From the NCBI GenBank assembly GCA_050486405.1, contig JBJHDF010000015.1, positions 1 to 64,000 of the forward strand: DNA of 64,000 bases, read 5' to 3'. Shown here piece by piece: positions 16,959 through 25,817 of the stretch. The notes under the pieces were generated by a model. It had not been told where the DNA came from and searched no databases. It was given only the letters and a program-made list of their open reading frames with translations. The DNA comes from JBJHDF01 sp050486405 (lineage in GTDB: Bacteria; Pseudomonadota; Gammaproteobacteria; Pseudomonadales; Cellvibrionaceae). The stretch's first letter is position 1. Each line of letters begins with the position of its first letter. Position numbers and translations under genes: made by a program.

Positions 16959-18650
16959 CTAGCGCGGGCGGTTGCGCCTTGCCAAACGCGGCTCGGCGAG
17001 GCTGACAAAACCGCCGTCGGCATCCAGTCCAATCGCCTGGGTAGAGCCAAAGTCCCCCAGTTGACGCAGCTCATGCCCCTTGGCTTCCAGGGCCCCACGC
17101 AACTCATCGGTGGCAGTGACTTCCAACCACAGGGCATCCGGACGCCATTGATGATGCAGCCGGGGATGAGCCATGGCTTTATCCAGCGGCATGCCCAGCG
17201 CCAGATAATTCACCAAAGTCTGCACCACCTGAGTAATGATGGTCGGTCCACCCGCGGACCCCAGGGCCAGCACCGGTTGACCCTCCCGCAGCACCAGCGT
17301 CGGGCTCATGCTGGACAGGGGGCGCTTGCCCGGCTGGATGCTATTGGCCTCAGTGCCCATCAGGCCATAAATGTTGGGCACCCCCGGCTGGGCAGAAAAG
17401 TCGTCCATCTGGTTGTTCAGGACAACGCCCGTACCCGGCACAATGACTTTGGCGCCGAAGTTAGTATTCACAGTGGCAGTGATGCCCACCCAGTTGCCGT
17501 CGCTGTCGGCAGTGGCGATATGGGTGGTGTGGCGGCCGAACAGATCCTCCTCGGCCCCCGGCGGCGTACTGTGGCCGTCCACCGCCGTGGCTTTTTTCAG
17601 ATCGATGCGTCCGGCCAGCTTTTTGGCATAGTCCGCGCTGATCAACCCCCGGGGCACATCGGCAAAAGCGGCATCGCCCAGCCAGTGAGCGCGGTCGGCA
17701 AAAGCCAGTTTCATGGCCTCGGCCATCAGGTGGTATTGCTGCGCCTCTGACAATTCGCGCAAATCAAAGTGACTGAGGATATTCAGAATCTGGGCCACGT
17801 GAACCCCGCCGGAGCTCGGCGGTGGGAAACCGTAGATGCGATAGCCGCGATAATCGCTGACCACCGGCTCGGGAAAAGCCAACCGGTAGTTGGCGAAGTC
17901 CTCGGCGGTGACAATGCCGCCGTTATCCTTCATCCAGGCGGCCGTGACGCGGGCAAAGGGGCCCTTGTAAAAGTAGTCGGCACCCTGCTCCGCCAGTGCC
18001 CGCAGGGTGTTGGCCAGGTCCTTTTGCACCAGGGTATGCCCTGCCGGCCAGGGCTGACCCTGGGCATCCAACAGCACCTCGGCACTGCCGGGGAAACGAC
18101 GCAACTCCCCGGCGTGACGGGCCAGGCGACTGTGAAAAATGCCGTCAATCTCAAAGCCCCGCTCCGCCAGATCGGCAATGGGCGGCAACAACTCCTTGAA
18201 ACTGCGTTTGCCACCCTTTTTCAGCATATATTCATAGGCGGCCACGGCACCCGGAACCCCCACCGCCAGCGCACCGGCGCGACTCAACTCCGGCACCACC
18301 TCGCCATTGCGCACATACATGTCCCGATGGGCCGCCGCCGGCGCCACCTCGCGCCCGTCTATGGCTTCCACGGTGCCATCAGCCCAGCGCACCAGCACAA
18401 AACTGCCGCCGCCGATGCCGGAATTGTGGCTGTCCACCACCCCCAGCGCGAAAGCCGCCGCCACCGCCGCATCCACCGCATTGCCGCCGTTTTCCAGCAC
18501 TGTCAGGGCAATCTCGGTAGCCCGGGGCTGCACCGTGGCCACCGCACCCTTGCCATCGGCGGTGACGGCGGCATAGCCGGGCATGTCGGCCCAGGCGGGC
18601 AGGCACAAAACGACAAGTATCAGCAGCAGAAGTGGTTGCCTTGAGACCAT
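16959..18650 (-). CDS. ggt: Gamma-glutamyltranspeptidase
   Basis: This 563-residue periplasmic enzyme hydrolyses glutathione and transfers its gamma-glutamyl group. A signal peptide is clear (LLLLILVVLCLPAWA). The large-subunit motif VLENGGNAVDAAVAAAFALG is present. The autoprocessing nucleophile is the first Thr of the TTH motif (GRHTTHIATADSDGNW, near residue 372), which starts the small subunit. Later come LNNQMDDFS and the glycine motif GSAGGPTIITQV. The ATG at 18650 was preferred over longer readings because it starts the signal peptide and has GGAG upstream. It is monocistronic. Confidence 0.93.
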   Translation of the reverse strand: MVSRQPLLLLILVVLCLPAWADMPGYAAVTADGKGAVATVQPRATEIALTVLENGGNAVDAAVAAAFALGVVDSHNSGIGGGSFVLVRWADGTVEAIDGREVAPAAAHRDMYVRNGEVVPELSRAGALAVGVPGAVAAYEYMLKKGGKRSFKELLPPIADLAERGFEIDGIFHSRLARHAGELRRFPGSAEVLLDAQGQPWPAGHTLVQKDLANTLRALAEQGADYFYKGPFARVTAAWMKDNGGIVTAEDFANYRLAFPEPVVSDYRGYRIYGFPPPSSGGVHVAQILNILSHFDLRELSEAQQYHLMAEAMKLAFADRAHWLGDAAFADVPRGLISADYAKKLAGRIDLKKATAVDGHSTPPGAEEDLFGRHTTHIATADSDGNWVGITATVNTNFGAKVIVPGTGVVLNNQMDDFSAQPGVPNIYGLMGTEANSIQPGKRPLSSMSPTLVLREGQPVLALGSAGGPTIITQVVQTLVNYLALGMPLDKAMAHPRLHHQWRPDALWLEVTATDELRGALEAKGHELRQLGDFGSTQAIGLDADGGFVSLAEPRLARRNRPR

Positions 18651-18719
18651 TGGCTTGGCTACTCCATTGAGATATTCGGGTTGGGTGGTGAAAGACAAGG
18701 TTACCCGGTTTAGGGCGAA

Positions 18720-18880
18720 CAGACAAAAAAGCCCCACCTCTTGCGAGGTGGGAGGTGCACTCGGGAGGATGTACCGGCGCACTTCCCTGTGCGCCGCCCT
18801 GCGGGCGCCTTCGGCGGTACCGAATGCTCCGGGCATTCGGTCGAACCTGGGGAGGTTCTCACCCGACCAAATACGGCACA
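18720..18880. repeat. Decayed partial copy of a tRNA-Arg 3' end with its terminator
   Basis: At 18727-18770 a GC hairpin (ccccacctc/gaggtggg) is followed by gtgcactcgggaggat. This repeats the terminator and the 3' part of the tRNA-Arg gene found intact at 18884-18940. The rest is further GC hairpins (gcgcacttccctgtgcgc; ccgaatgctccgggcattcgg). It looks like a tandem duplication or an old integration scar downstream of the tRNA. Confidence 0.55.
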
Positions 18881-18883
18881 TAA

Positions 18884-18917
18884 AAAAACCCCACCTCTTG
18901 CGAGGTGGGGTTTTTGT
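18884..18917 (-). terminator. Rho-independent terminator of tRNA-Arg
   Basis: The stem ccccacctc/gaggtgggg with loop ttgc is flanked by A- and T-runs on both sides. It ends the leftward tRNA-Arg transcript and could also act in the other direction. Confidence 0.85.
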
Positions 18918-18920
18918 ATG

Positions 18921-18997
18921 TGGCGCACTCGGGAGGATTCGAACCTCCGACCGCTCGGTTCGTAGCCGAGTACTCTATCCAGCTGAGCTACGAGTGC
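18921..18997 (-). tRNA. tRNA-Arg (anticodon ACG)
   Basis: This 77-nt cloverleaf has acceptor GCACTCG/CGAGTGC, D-arm AGCTCAGCTGGATAGAGT, anticodon stem CTCGG/CCGAG with loop CTACGAA, T-arm GGAGGTTCGAATCCTCC and an encoded CCA end. Confidence 0.96.
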
Positions 18998-19085
18998 GTG
19001 GTGAAGAGGCGCGTATATTAGTGACCCACCCGAAGGGAGTCAAGGGAGAACGGGAGAATTTGACAGCGAGGGGCAAATTCTATTT

Positions 19086-19104
19086 AATAATGATTATCAT
19101 TTAC
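19086..19104. promoter_or_regulatory. Fur box
   Basis: AATAATGATTATCATTTAC matches 15 of 19 bases of the Fur consensus GATAATGATAATCATTATC, with the central inverted repeat intact. It lies 15 bp upstream of the ATG at 19119, so it should overlap the promoter and give iron-dependent repression. Confidence 0.8.
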
Positions 19105-19118
19105 ATAGAGACGCCTGT

Positions 19119-19613
19119 ATGACGGTCGCTACCCACGCAATACCCGACTCATCAGCGGATTCAGACTGCGACGGGGTGCTGTATCAACATTTGATCCTTC
19201 AGGCCCAGTGCGCCCAACGGCACCGGCAGTTGCGCCGGGCTGCGCGGCTCTACGACGCCGCCCTGAACACAGCCGTCAGCCAGCAGTTCGCGGCCAGAGG
19301 CGGCAATCTGTCCACATTGCTGGTTTCCCTGGTCAATGCCAGCCGGCAGTTGGCTCTGGAGCTGTGCACCGGACAGCGATGGGGGGAGGCGGTGGACCTG
19401 CTGGACCAGTTGCATCGACGCACCCTGGAGCTGTGTCAAAACCCGGCGCTGGAGCGCTCTCTGCGACTGGACGCCCTGGGAACACTGGACAAGACACTGA
19501 TGCTGCTGACCACCATGCTGGGACATTTGGGCAGAAATGAGGCTGTGCAGCGGGTGATTTCGCATACGCGGGGGGCGGTGGATCTGGTGGAGCAGGAGCT
19601 GTTTTGGGGATAG
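19119..19613 (+). CDS. Uncharacterised helical protein with Fur-box promoter
   Basis: I do not recognise this 164-residue protein. It is almost entirely helical, Leu/Ala/Arg-rich, with no membrane segment or signal peptide. The pattern LYQHLILQAQCAQRHRQLRRAA, then AARLYDAALNTAV, suggests stacked helices of a TPR-like type. It has a strong Fur box just upstream and a strong terminator just downstream, so it forms a single-gene iron-regulated unit between two tRNA genes. A role in iron limitation is inferred from the promoter only. Confidence 0.7.
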   Translation: MTVATHAIPDSSADSDCDGVLYQHLILQAQCAQRHRQLRRAARLYDAALNTAVSQQFAARGGNLSTLLVSLVNASRQLALELCTGQRWGEAVDLLDQLHRRTLELCQNPALERSLRLDALGTLDKTLMLLTTMLGHLGRNEAVQRVISHTRGAVDLVEQELFWG

Positions 19614-19620
19614 TCCGCCA

Positions 19621-19660
19621 TATACGCAAAAGCCCGGCGAGTGCCGGGCTTTTGCGTATA
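19621..19660. terminator. Bidirectional rho-independent terminator
   Basis: A perfect 18-bp stem (tatacgcaaaagcccggc and its complement) with a four-base gagt loop lies between the Fur-box gene and tRNA-Ser, which converge here. The A and T tracts within the arms allow termination in both directions. Confidence 0.9.
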
Positions 19661-19748
19661 TGGCGGTGAGGGAGGGATTCGAACCCTCGAAGCCTTTCGA
19701 CTTACACACTTTCCAGGCGTGCTCCTTCAGCCACTCGGACACCTCACC
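19661..19748 (-). tRNA. tRNA-Ser (anticodon GGA)
   Basis: This is an 88-nt class II tRNA with a long variable arm. The acceptor is GGTGAGG/CCTCACC, the anticodon loop TGGAAAG, the T-arm GAGGGTTCGAATCCCTC, and the CCA end is encoded. Confidence 0.96.
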
Positions 19749-19828
19749 GGAGATTTGTCACCGGGGCCGCGGTGGGCCGCTCGGGAGGGGCGCTAATGTA
19801 CACAAGTGCCCCGATAAACGCAATCGCA

Positions 19829-20398
19829 CTATGGCTGCTGGGGCCAGGTGGAGAAAAACTCCCCGGGGCTCGCGGGCTCAGCAGCCTGCAGTGGGGTGGC
19901 CGGGGTGCCCAGATACAGGAAACCCACTATCTGCTCTTCCTGCGCCAAACCCAAGCCCAGCTTTACATGGGGGTGGTAAGCCATGGCTCCGGTGCGCCAG
20001 TAGGCACCCAGCCCCAACGCATAGGCGGCGTTGAGCATGTTCTGCACACCGGCGCCCACCGCGATCAACTGCTCCAGCGCCGGCACCTTGGGGTGCTCCA
20101 CCACCCGGGCAATGGCCACAACGATCATGGGTGCGCGGAACGGCTTGCGCCGCTGGGCGTCCTGGGCGGCCTGACTCAGGGTCGGGTCGTCCACCAGGGC
20201 CGCCTGGCAGAGGAGTTCACCAAAGCGAGCCAGAGCCGTATCGCCCTCGATGACCAGATAACGCCAGGGCTGCAGGCGTCCGTGGTCCGCCGCCCGCAGC
20301 GCGGAGCGAAAAATGGCGTCGCGCTGCGCCAATGTGGGTGCCGGCTGGGTCAGCCTGGGCGCGGAAACCCGCCGTTGCAGAACATCCAGGGCATCCAT
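19829..20398 (-). CDS. Nitroreductase-family FMN oxidoreductase (YdjA-like)
   Basis: This 189-residue protein has the length and motifs of the compact YdjA group: RRVSAPRLTQPAP with the flavin-phosphate Arg pair at the N-terminus, ADHGRLQPWRYLVIEG, and GVQNMLNAAYALGLGAYWRTG near residues 120-140. Family members are NAD(P)H-dependent flavoproteins acting on nitro or quinone compounds. The true substrate is unknown. AGAGGTG precedes the chosen ATG. Single gene, divergent from the cyclase gene. Confidence 0.85.
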   Translation of the reverse strand: MDALDVLQRRVSAPRLTQPAPTLAQRDAIFRSALRAADHGRLQPWRYLVIEGDTALARFGELLCQAALVDDPTLSQAAQDAQRRKPFRAPMIVVAIARVVEHPKVPALEQLIAVGAGVQNMLNAAYALGLGAYWRTGAMAYHPHVKLGLGLAQEEQIVGFLYLGTPATPLQAAEPASPGEFFSTWPQQP

Positions 20399-20560
20399 AA
20401 ATTCACCTCTGTTATAAACAACGGCAGATTGTAGCATTCCGTTCTAGGACACTGTTCGCATCCTGGCTGAAATTATAAGATAATCGTCAACGGGTACAGG
20501 GCGATTGAGAGCGAGACCCATAACAACAACGGCTTTGGGCCAACAAGGGCTTCCAGGCAC

Positions 20561-21943
20561 ATGAAAAAAGACGTCATCGGCGTGGCTCCCCATGTGGAGT
20601 CGCCATTGCAGCAGTACTATTTCCGGGCCATCGTCTGTTTCGCCGCAGCGGGAACGCTGGCGTCCTATATCGACTGGGAGCAATTCAGCCTCCTGCTGGC
20701 CAGCGCCATACTGTTTTTGCTGATCTACGCCTACGGCACCTACCACTACACGCAAAAACTCGAAGGCGAACAGTTGGCCAAAGTCAGTCGCTGGCTTTCC
20801 TACACCGACGCCGCCCTGATTGGTCTGGTGCTGAGCCTGATCCATTTCAGCCTGCTGCCCACGGTACTGTTCCTCACCATGATCCAGTTCAACGCCCTGC
20901 TCAGCGGCGGGCTGCGCAAGTGGGTGGAGGACAATGCCGCCTTTGCGGCAGGCGTTCTGTTCAGCCTGTTGATCCACCGCCCGCAATGGGTGTTTACCAG
21001 CAATATTGAGATCAGTGGCGCCAGCCTCATCGGCATCATTACCTACTTTCTGGTTTACGCCCTTTATATGCATCAACGCTTTCGCAAACTGACGCTTACC
21101 CAGCGACAGTTGGAGAACGAGCAAAAGTGGCACAAGATTCGCGCCTATAAACTGTCGCGCTACCTGCCGCCCACTGTCTGGCACGCCATCAACCAGGGCC
21201 GGGACGACGCCCTGCAGACCGAGCGCAAAAAGATTACGGTATTCTTCTCCGATATCCGAAACTTCAGCCAGCTTTCCGAGGAAATGGACGCCGAAGCTCT
21301 CACCGAACTGCTCAACCATTACCTTACCGAGATGTCGAAGATCATCATCCACTTTGGCGGCACCATCGACAAATTCATGGGCGATGCCATCATGGTACTG
21401 TTCGGCGACAGCAACAGTCAGGGTGTCAAGAACGATTGCCTGCGCTGTGTGTCCATGGCCATCGCCATGAAAAAGAAAATGAAATCCCTGCAGCAGGAGT
21501 GGTACAACCAGGGCATCAAAAATCCACTGCAAATTCGCATGGGTATCAACACCGGCTACTGTACCGTGGGTACCTTCGGCACCTCCAGCCACCTGAACTA
21601 CACGGTGCTCGGCACCAACGTCAACCTCGCCAGCCGCCTGGAATCGGCAGCGGCGCCGGATGAAATTCTCATCTCCCACGAAACCTGGTCACTGGTGAAG
21701 GACTCGGTGATGTGCCGCGACAAGGGCGAAATCACCGTCAAGGGTTTCCACCAACCGGTTAAGGTGTACCAGGTGGCCGACCTGCGCAAGGATCTGGGCA
21801 AAAACCAGAGTTACTTCGAAGACCGCACCGAAGGCTTCGCCATGTACATGGATCTGGACAAGATCCGCAACTACGACAAGGAAAAAGTTATCCGCGCGCT
21901 GCAGCGGGCGGCGGATCGGCTCAAGGAAAAGACCATCATCTGA
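20561..21943 (+). CDS. Membrane-bound class III adenylate/guanylate cyclase
   Basis: This 460-residue protein has an N-terminal membrane region of five to six helices (about residues 20-180), a short helical linker, and a class III catalytic domain (about 225-410). The metal-binding Asp pair is visible in ITVFFSDIRNFSQ and FMGDAIMVLFGD. The transition-state residues lie in the segment ending LGTNVNLASRLESAA (Asn and Arg). Bacterial proteins of this type usually make cAMP. The membrane domain suggests a signal input at the inner membrane. Two CRP-like sites near the adhesin genes give it a plausible local target. It converges with queF. Confidence 0.85.
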   Translation: MKKDVIGVAPHVESPLQQYYFRAIVCFAAAGTLASYIDWEQFSLLLASAILFLLIYAYGTYHYTQKLEGEQLAKVSRWLSYTDAALIGLVLSLIHFSLLPTVLFLTMIQFNALLSGGLRKWVEDNAAFAAGVLFSLLIHRPQWVFTSNIEISGASLIGIITYFLVYALYMHQRFRKLTLTQRQLENEQKWHKIRAYKLSRYLPPTVWHAINQGRDDALQTERKKITVFFSDIRNFSQLSEEMDAEALTELLNHYLTEMSKIIIHFGGTIDKFMGDAIMVLFGDSNSQGVKNDCLRCVSMAIAMKKKMKSLQQEWYNQGIKNPLQIRMGINTGYCTVGTFGTSSHLNYTVLGTNVNLASRLESAAAPDEILISHETWSLVKDSVMCRDKGEITVKGFHQPVKVYQVADLRKDLGKNQSYFEDRTEGFAMYMDLDKIRNYDKEKVIRALQRAADRLKEKTII

Positions 21944-21966
21944 TCACCGCGCCAGGTAGACGGGCG

Positions 21967-22797
21967 CTACTGACGAAGCAAGCGGCACGGCTGGGGCACA
22001 AGCCCTGGCTCGCTGGCTCGGAAAGGATTGATATCCAGCCCGCCCCGGCGCGTATAGCGGGCATACACCGCCAGCGATTCGGGCCGGCATCGGGCCTGAA
22101 TATCCATAAACATCCGCTCCACACAATGCTCGTGAAAATCCTGGTGTTCGCGAAAGGAAATGATATAGCGCAGCAGGCTGGCGCGATCGATGGCCGCGCC
22201 GCGATAGTGAACCTGCACACTGGCCCAGTCCGGCTGGCCGGTTACCGGACAGTTGCTTTTGAGCAGGTCGCTGTACAGGGTTTCCTCCACCACCGCGCCA
22301 CTGTCGTCCAGAGACAGCAACTCAGCCGCGGGCGTGTAGCGCTCTACCCGTAGCGGAATGTCATCCAGGCAGGCACCGGCCAGCGCGCTCAGCGGTTGCT
22401 GCCGCGCTGCCGCCTGCAGCGACTGCAGTTGCACCTGCACTGCGGCACCGCAGACCCGGGAGAGATCCGACGCCAGGGTATCGCGCACCTGCTCCACCCC
22501 ATCGAACGCCGTTTGATTGAATGAATTCAGGTACAGCTTGAACGACTTGGACTCCACCATGTACGGGCTTTCACAGGGCACCTGAAACTCGGCCAGCGCC
22601 ACCGCCGGCTTGCCGCCGGGCAACAGCCAGGACACCTCATAGGCCGTCCAGATATCCACCCCCACAAACGGCAAGGGCGCCTCAATTCCAAGGCGCTGAC
22701 GCAACTCCTGCCGCGCAATGGGAAACAGCAGCTCCGGCGCATACCGGCTGATGTATTCGGTGGTCTGCCCCAGGGGACCGGTGGAATTATTTGCCAC
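21967..22797 (-). CDS. queF: NADPH-dependent 7-cyano-7-deazaguanine reductase
   Basis: This 276-residue enzyme reduces preQ0 to preQ1 in queuosine synthesis. It has the long two-domain form found in E. coli. The substrate-binding motif is ESKSFKLYLNSFNQT. The catalytic Cys lies in LLKSNCPVTGQPDW near residue 185. The family block YIISFREHQDFHEHCVERMF is also present. Translation starts at GTG, which gives the usual N-terminus NNSTGPLGQTTEY. It is read from the same strand as the yadGH genes, 3 bp downstream of yadH. Confidence 0.95.
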   Translation of the reverse strand: MANNSTGPLGQTTEYISRYAPELLFPIARQELRQRLGIEAPLPFVGVDIWTAYEVSWLLPGGKPAVALAEFQVPCESPYMVESKSFKLYLNSFNQTAFDGVEQVRDTLASDLSRVCGAAVQVQLQSLQAAARQQPLSALAGACLDDIPLRVERYTPAAELLSLDDSGAVVEETLYSDLLKSNCPVTGQPDWASVQVHYRGAAIDRASLLRYIISFREHQDFHEHCVERMFMDIQARCRPESLAVYARYTRRGGLDINPFRASEPGLVPQPCRLLRQ

Positions 22798-22800
22798 GAC

Positions 22801-23574
22801 TCAGGCCCTCAACCGTTTACCCGACTTGAGCAGGTGCAGAGCCAACACAAACAGCACCAGCACACACACCAGCAGGCCGGCAAAAGCACCGACGATATTC
22901 ACATCGGAAATGCCGAGCATCCCGTACCGAAACGCATTGACCACATACAGAATGGGATTCAGCTGCGCCACGGCCTGCCAGAAATCCGACAGCAGCGTGA
23001 TAGAGAAAAACACGCCCCCCAGATAGGTCAGGGGCGTGAGCACAAAGGTGGGCACAATGGAAATGTCATCAAAGGTGTTGGCAAACACGGCATTGATCAG
23101 TCCGGCCAGGGAAAAGAGCATGGAGGTGAGCACCACAATAGCAATGGTCACCGGCCAGTTATGCACATGCAAATCGGCAAACGCCATGGACAGCAGCGTC
23201 ACCAGCACGCCGATGGTCAGCCCCCGGGCCATGCCACCGACGGTGAAACCCAGCAGAATCACATAGTTGGGTGTGGGCGACACCAGTATCTCCTCGATGC
23301 TGCGCTGAAACTTGGCACTGAAAAACGACGACACCACATTGGAATAGGAATTGGTCAACACCGCCATCATGATCAGCCCCGGCACCACAAACTGCATGTA
23401 GGGCACGCCGTCCATGGTACCGATGCGCGCGCCGATCAGCTTGCCGAAGATCACGAAATACAGCGCCATGGTGATCACCGGCGGTATCAGTGTCTGCACC
23501 CAGATACGGGTAAAGCGCTTCACCTCCTTGCGCAGAATGGTGCAAAAGGCCACCCACTGTTCACGCAGCTCCAT
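22801..23574 (-). CDS. yadH: ABC-2 type transporter permease (YadH-like)
   Basis: This 257-residue membrane protein is the size of E. coli YadH and has six hydrophobic segments with the ABC-2 motif SPTPNYVILLGFTVGGMARG. With the ATPase encoded upstream it forms a YadGH exporter whose substrate is unknown. The ATG at 23574 lies inside the end of the ATPase gene (14-bp overlap), so translation is coupled. Longer in-frame readings into the ATPase gene were rejected. Confidence 0.9.
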   Translation of the reverse strand: MELREQWVAFCTILRKEVKRFTRIWVQTLIPPVITMALYFVIFGKLIGARIGTMDGVPYMQFVVPGLIMMAVLTNSYSNVVSSFFSAKFQRSIEEILVSPTPNYVILLGFTVGGMARGLTIGVLVTLLSMAFADLHVHNWPVTIAIVVLTSMLFSLAGLINAVFANTFDDISIVPTFVLTPLTYLGGVFFSITLLSDFWQAVAQLNPILYVVNAFRYGMLGISDVNIVGAFAGLLVCVLVLFVLALHLLKSGKRLRA

Positions 23575-24514
23575 GGGTCGCCTCCTGCTTCTGCTCCGGC
23601 AGGTTGTTGCCCACCATACTGACAAACAGCTCTTCAAGGCGGTTGGCCTTGTTGCGCATACTGACGATATTCACCCCCTGCTCGCTCAGCGCGGCAAAAA
23701 TGTCGTTCAGCGACTGACCTTTCTCGATTTCCACCTCAAAGCAGTGGTCGTCCACCAGGCGGGTGACATAACCCTGCACCTGGGGCGCCGCGTCCAGAGT
23801 GCCGCCGCAATCCATAATGAACACCTCCTTGTTCAGTTCCTTGAGCAGGCTGCGCACACTGGTGTTCTTGATGATGGTGCCGTGATCGATGATGGCCACA
23901 TTGCGGCACAGGCTCTCGGCCTCTTCCAGATAATGGGTGGTGAGAATGATGGTGGTGCCCTCGGCGTTGATCTGCCGCAGAAAGTCCCACATGGAGCGGC
24001 GCAGTTCGATATCCACCCCGGCGGTGGGTTCGTCCAGAATCAGCAGCTTCGGCTCGTGCACCAGAGCCCGGGCAATCATCAGCCGCCGCTTCATACCGCC
24101 GGAGAGCATGCGCGCCGGCGTGCGGCGCTTTTCCCACAGGCCCAGTTGGCGCAGGTACTTCTCCGCCCGCTCCATGGCCTTGCCCTGGGGCAGACCATAA
24201 TAGCCCGCCTGCTGGAGCAGAATGTCCTCCACCTTTTCGAACATGCTGAAATTGAATTCCTGGGGCACCACCCCCAGGCACTGCTTGGCCCGGGGAAAGT
24301 CGGTGTCGATATCGTGGCCGAAGATGGTCACCCGGCCCGAAGTCTTGCGTACCAGGGAGCAGATGATGCCAATGGTGGTGGATTTGCCGGCGCCGTTGGG
24401 GCCCAGCACGGCAAAGAAGTCCCCCGGCTGGACTTCCAGGGATACCCCCTTGAGCGCCTCCAGGCCGGAGTCGTACACCTTGCGCAGGTCGGAAATGGAA
24501 AGTGCGGCGGTCAT
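23561..24514 (-). CDS. yadG: ABC transporter ATP-binding protein (YadG-like)
   Basis: This 317-residue ATPase has Walker A GPNGAGKST near residue 40, a Q-loop in VVPQEFNFSMFEKVE, signature LSGGMKRRL, Walker B LLILDEPTAGVD and switch His in TTHYLEEAE. It also has a C-terminal domain typical of ABC-2 partners. GAGG lies just upstream of the ATG at 24514. It pairs with the permease that follows. queF further downstream is also on this strand. Confidence 0.92.
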   Translation of the reverse strand: MTAALSISDLRKVYDSGLEALKGVSLEVQPGDFFAVLGPNGAGKSTTIGIICSLVRKTSGRVTIFGHDIDTDFPRAKQCLGVVPQEFNFSMFEKVEDILLQQAGYYGLPQGKAMERAEKYLRQLGLWEKRRTPARMLSGGMKRRLMIARALVHEPKLLILDEPTAGVDIELRRSMWDFLRQINAEGTTIILTTHYLEEAESLCRNVAIIDHGTIIKNTSVRSLLKELNKEVFIMDCGGTLDAAPQVQGYVTRLVDDHCFEVEIEKGQSLNDIFAALSEQGVNIVSMRNKANRLEELFVSMVGNNLPEQKQEATHGAA

Positions 24515-24635
24515 GCTACCTCGCAGACTATTAACCTGGAACCCGGCAACCGGGCGTCGCCCGGTGGCCTGTGGAAAGCCGCACAGTCTAGCAAGTTTAC
24601 GGCCCAATTGGGCCAATTGCCGCCGATCAGACAGC

Positions 24636-25742
24636 CTATTGAGAAAAGAACGCCTCCAGGGAGTCGGCCTCCAGGAGCCGATCGGCCCAGGCTTCAAGCT
24701 GTTCGGAGTCGGCCTGCCCCAGGCGATCAAGAGCCCAATCCGGCAGGGTGCCGAACCTGCGCTCCAGTTGGCGTGTCAACACGGCCAGGGCGCCTTCTTT
24801 GCGGCCTTCTTTCCGGCCCTCTTTCCGGCCCTCTTTCCGGCCCTCTTTCCGGCCCTCTTTCCGGCCTTCTTTCAGCCCCTTATCCCGTCCTTCTTTCAGC
24901 CCCTTATCCCGTCCCTCTTTAAGACCAGCCTCCAGACCCTGCTTCTTCCACTGTTCAGTCCAGTCGGTCAATGATTCGGCAAGCATGGCGTCCACCTCAC
25001 TCAGTTCCTGATACTCGGGAATACTCTCTGCCTTGAATTTTACTCTCAACAGCCGACTAAGCCAAATGGCGAAGGCCCGCCGGATATGCTGGTATTTGGG
25101 ACTGTTCAGAGCCCTATGCAACGCCTGAATTCGGCGGCGCATGTCCTCGGGACTGCTACTGAACTCCAGGGCAATCAGATGCCCCACCAGATTATCCGGA
25201 TGACGGTGGCTGTAATCCTCTGGTACCACCCGCTCGTCCAGCAGGAAATAACTCAACTGGGGGGTAAAGGCCAACAGGGCCGGATGCACTGGATCCACCA
25301 GGTCCCTGACGTCCACCGGCCCGCTCCAGTTACGGGTACCACTGTAGATGACAATGGGCATTACCGGCGGCAACCGGTCACCCTGTTTCAGCCCCTGATT
25401 GCGGACAATATCCTGGTAAAGCAGCCCCACATAGGTCATGACCCGGTTGGCCATAAAGTAATCGTCGCTGGACTGAAACTCGATCAGCAAATAGAGATAC
25501 AGCCAACCGCGATTGGCCTCCCCCTTGAAGCGAGCCCGCCAAATGGCATCGTTATGACGCTGCCGCAGGTCATCACTGGCAAAGTTGGACTTACATGGCT
25601 CCAGGGATTCCAGATCAACTGAGCCCAACCACTCCGGCTTGACAAAACCCGTCAGTAAATCCCGCACCAATCGCGGACTGCTGAACAACAACTTGTAGCC
25701 AGAGTCGTGGGGTATGTTTTCCGTGGCTTTCGTCCCTGTCAT
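24636..25742 (-). CDS. Rpn-family recombination-promoting nuclease / putative transposase
   Basis: This 368-residue protein begins with the PD-(D/E)XK fold typical of Rpn/YhgA proteins: HDSGYKLLFSSPRLVRDLLT, then WLYLYLLIEFQSSDDYFMANR, where the acidic and EFQS positions fit the nuclease core. A charged Lys-Glu-Gly-Arg repeat tract follows (about residues 275-315) before a short helical tail. RpnA-E of E. coli promote RecA-independent recombination and some act in phage defence. This copy is complete and stands alone. The DNA coding for the repeat tract is a 12-bp minisatellite. Confidence 0.85.
   Translation of the reverse strand: MTGTKATENIPHDSGYKLLFSSPRLVRDLLTGFVKPEWLGSVDLESLEPCKSNFASDDLRQRHNDAIWRARFKGEANRGWLYLYLLIEFQSSDDYFMANRVMTYVGLLYQDIVRNQGLKQGDRLPPVMPIVIYSGTRNWSGPVDVRDLVDPVHPALLAFTPQLSYFLLDERVVPEDYSHRHPDNLVGHLIALEFSSSPEDMRRRIQALHRALNSPKYQHIRRAFAIWLSRLLRVKFKAESIPEYQELSEVDAMLAESLTDWTEQWKKQGLEAGLKEGRDKGLKEGRDKGLKEGRKEGRKEGRKEGRKEGRKEGRKEGALAVLTRQLERRFGTLPDWALDRLGQADSEQLEAWADRLLEADSLEAFFSQ
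24792..24925 (-). repeat. 12-bp and 24-bp tandem repeats in the Rpn gene
   Basis: About six copies of a 12-bp unit (ccctctttccgg on the plus strand) encode Gly-Arg-Lys-Glu, followed by two copies of a 24-bp unit encoding Lys-Glu-Gly-Arg-Asp-Lys-Gly-Leu. Unit lengths are multiples of three, so copy-number change keeps the frame. Confidence 0.9.
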
Positions 25743-25817
25743 GGCGCACCCAATAACTGTATTTATATACAGTATGCGCAAAGAGCGGGAACAATGCAAC
25801 CCTCCGGGAAGCCCGGG

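Noticed and set aside
24514..24730. N-terminal extension of the YadG ATPase
   Set aside because: The extension overlaps the end of the Rpn gene and lacks similarity to the family. The ATG at 24514 has a ribosome-binding site.
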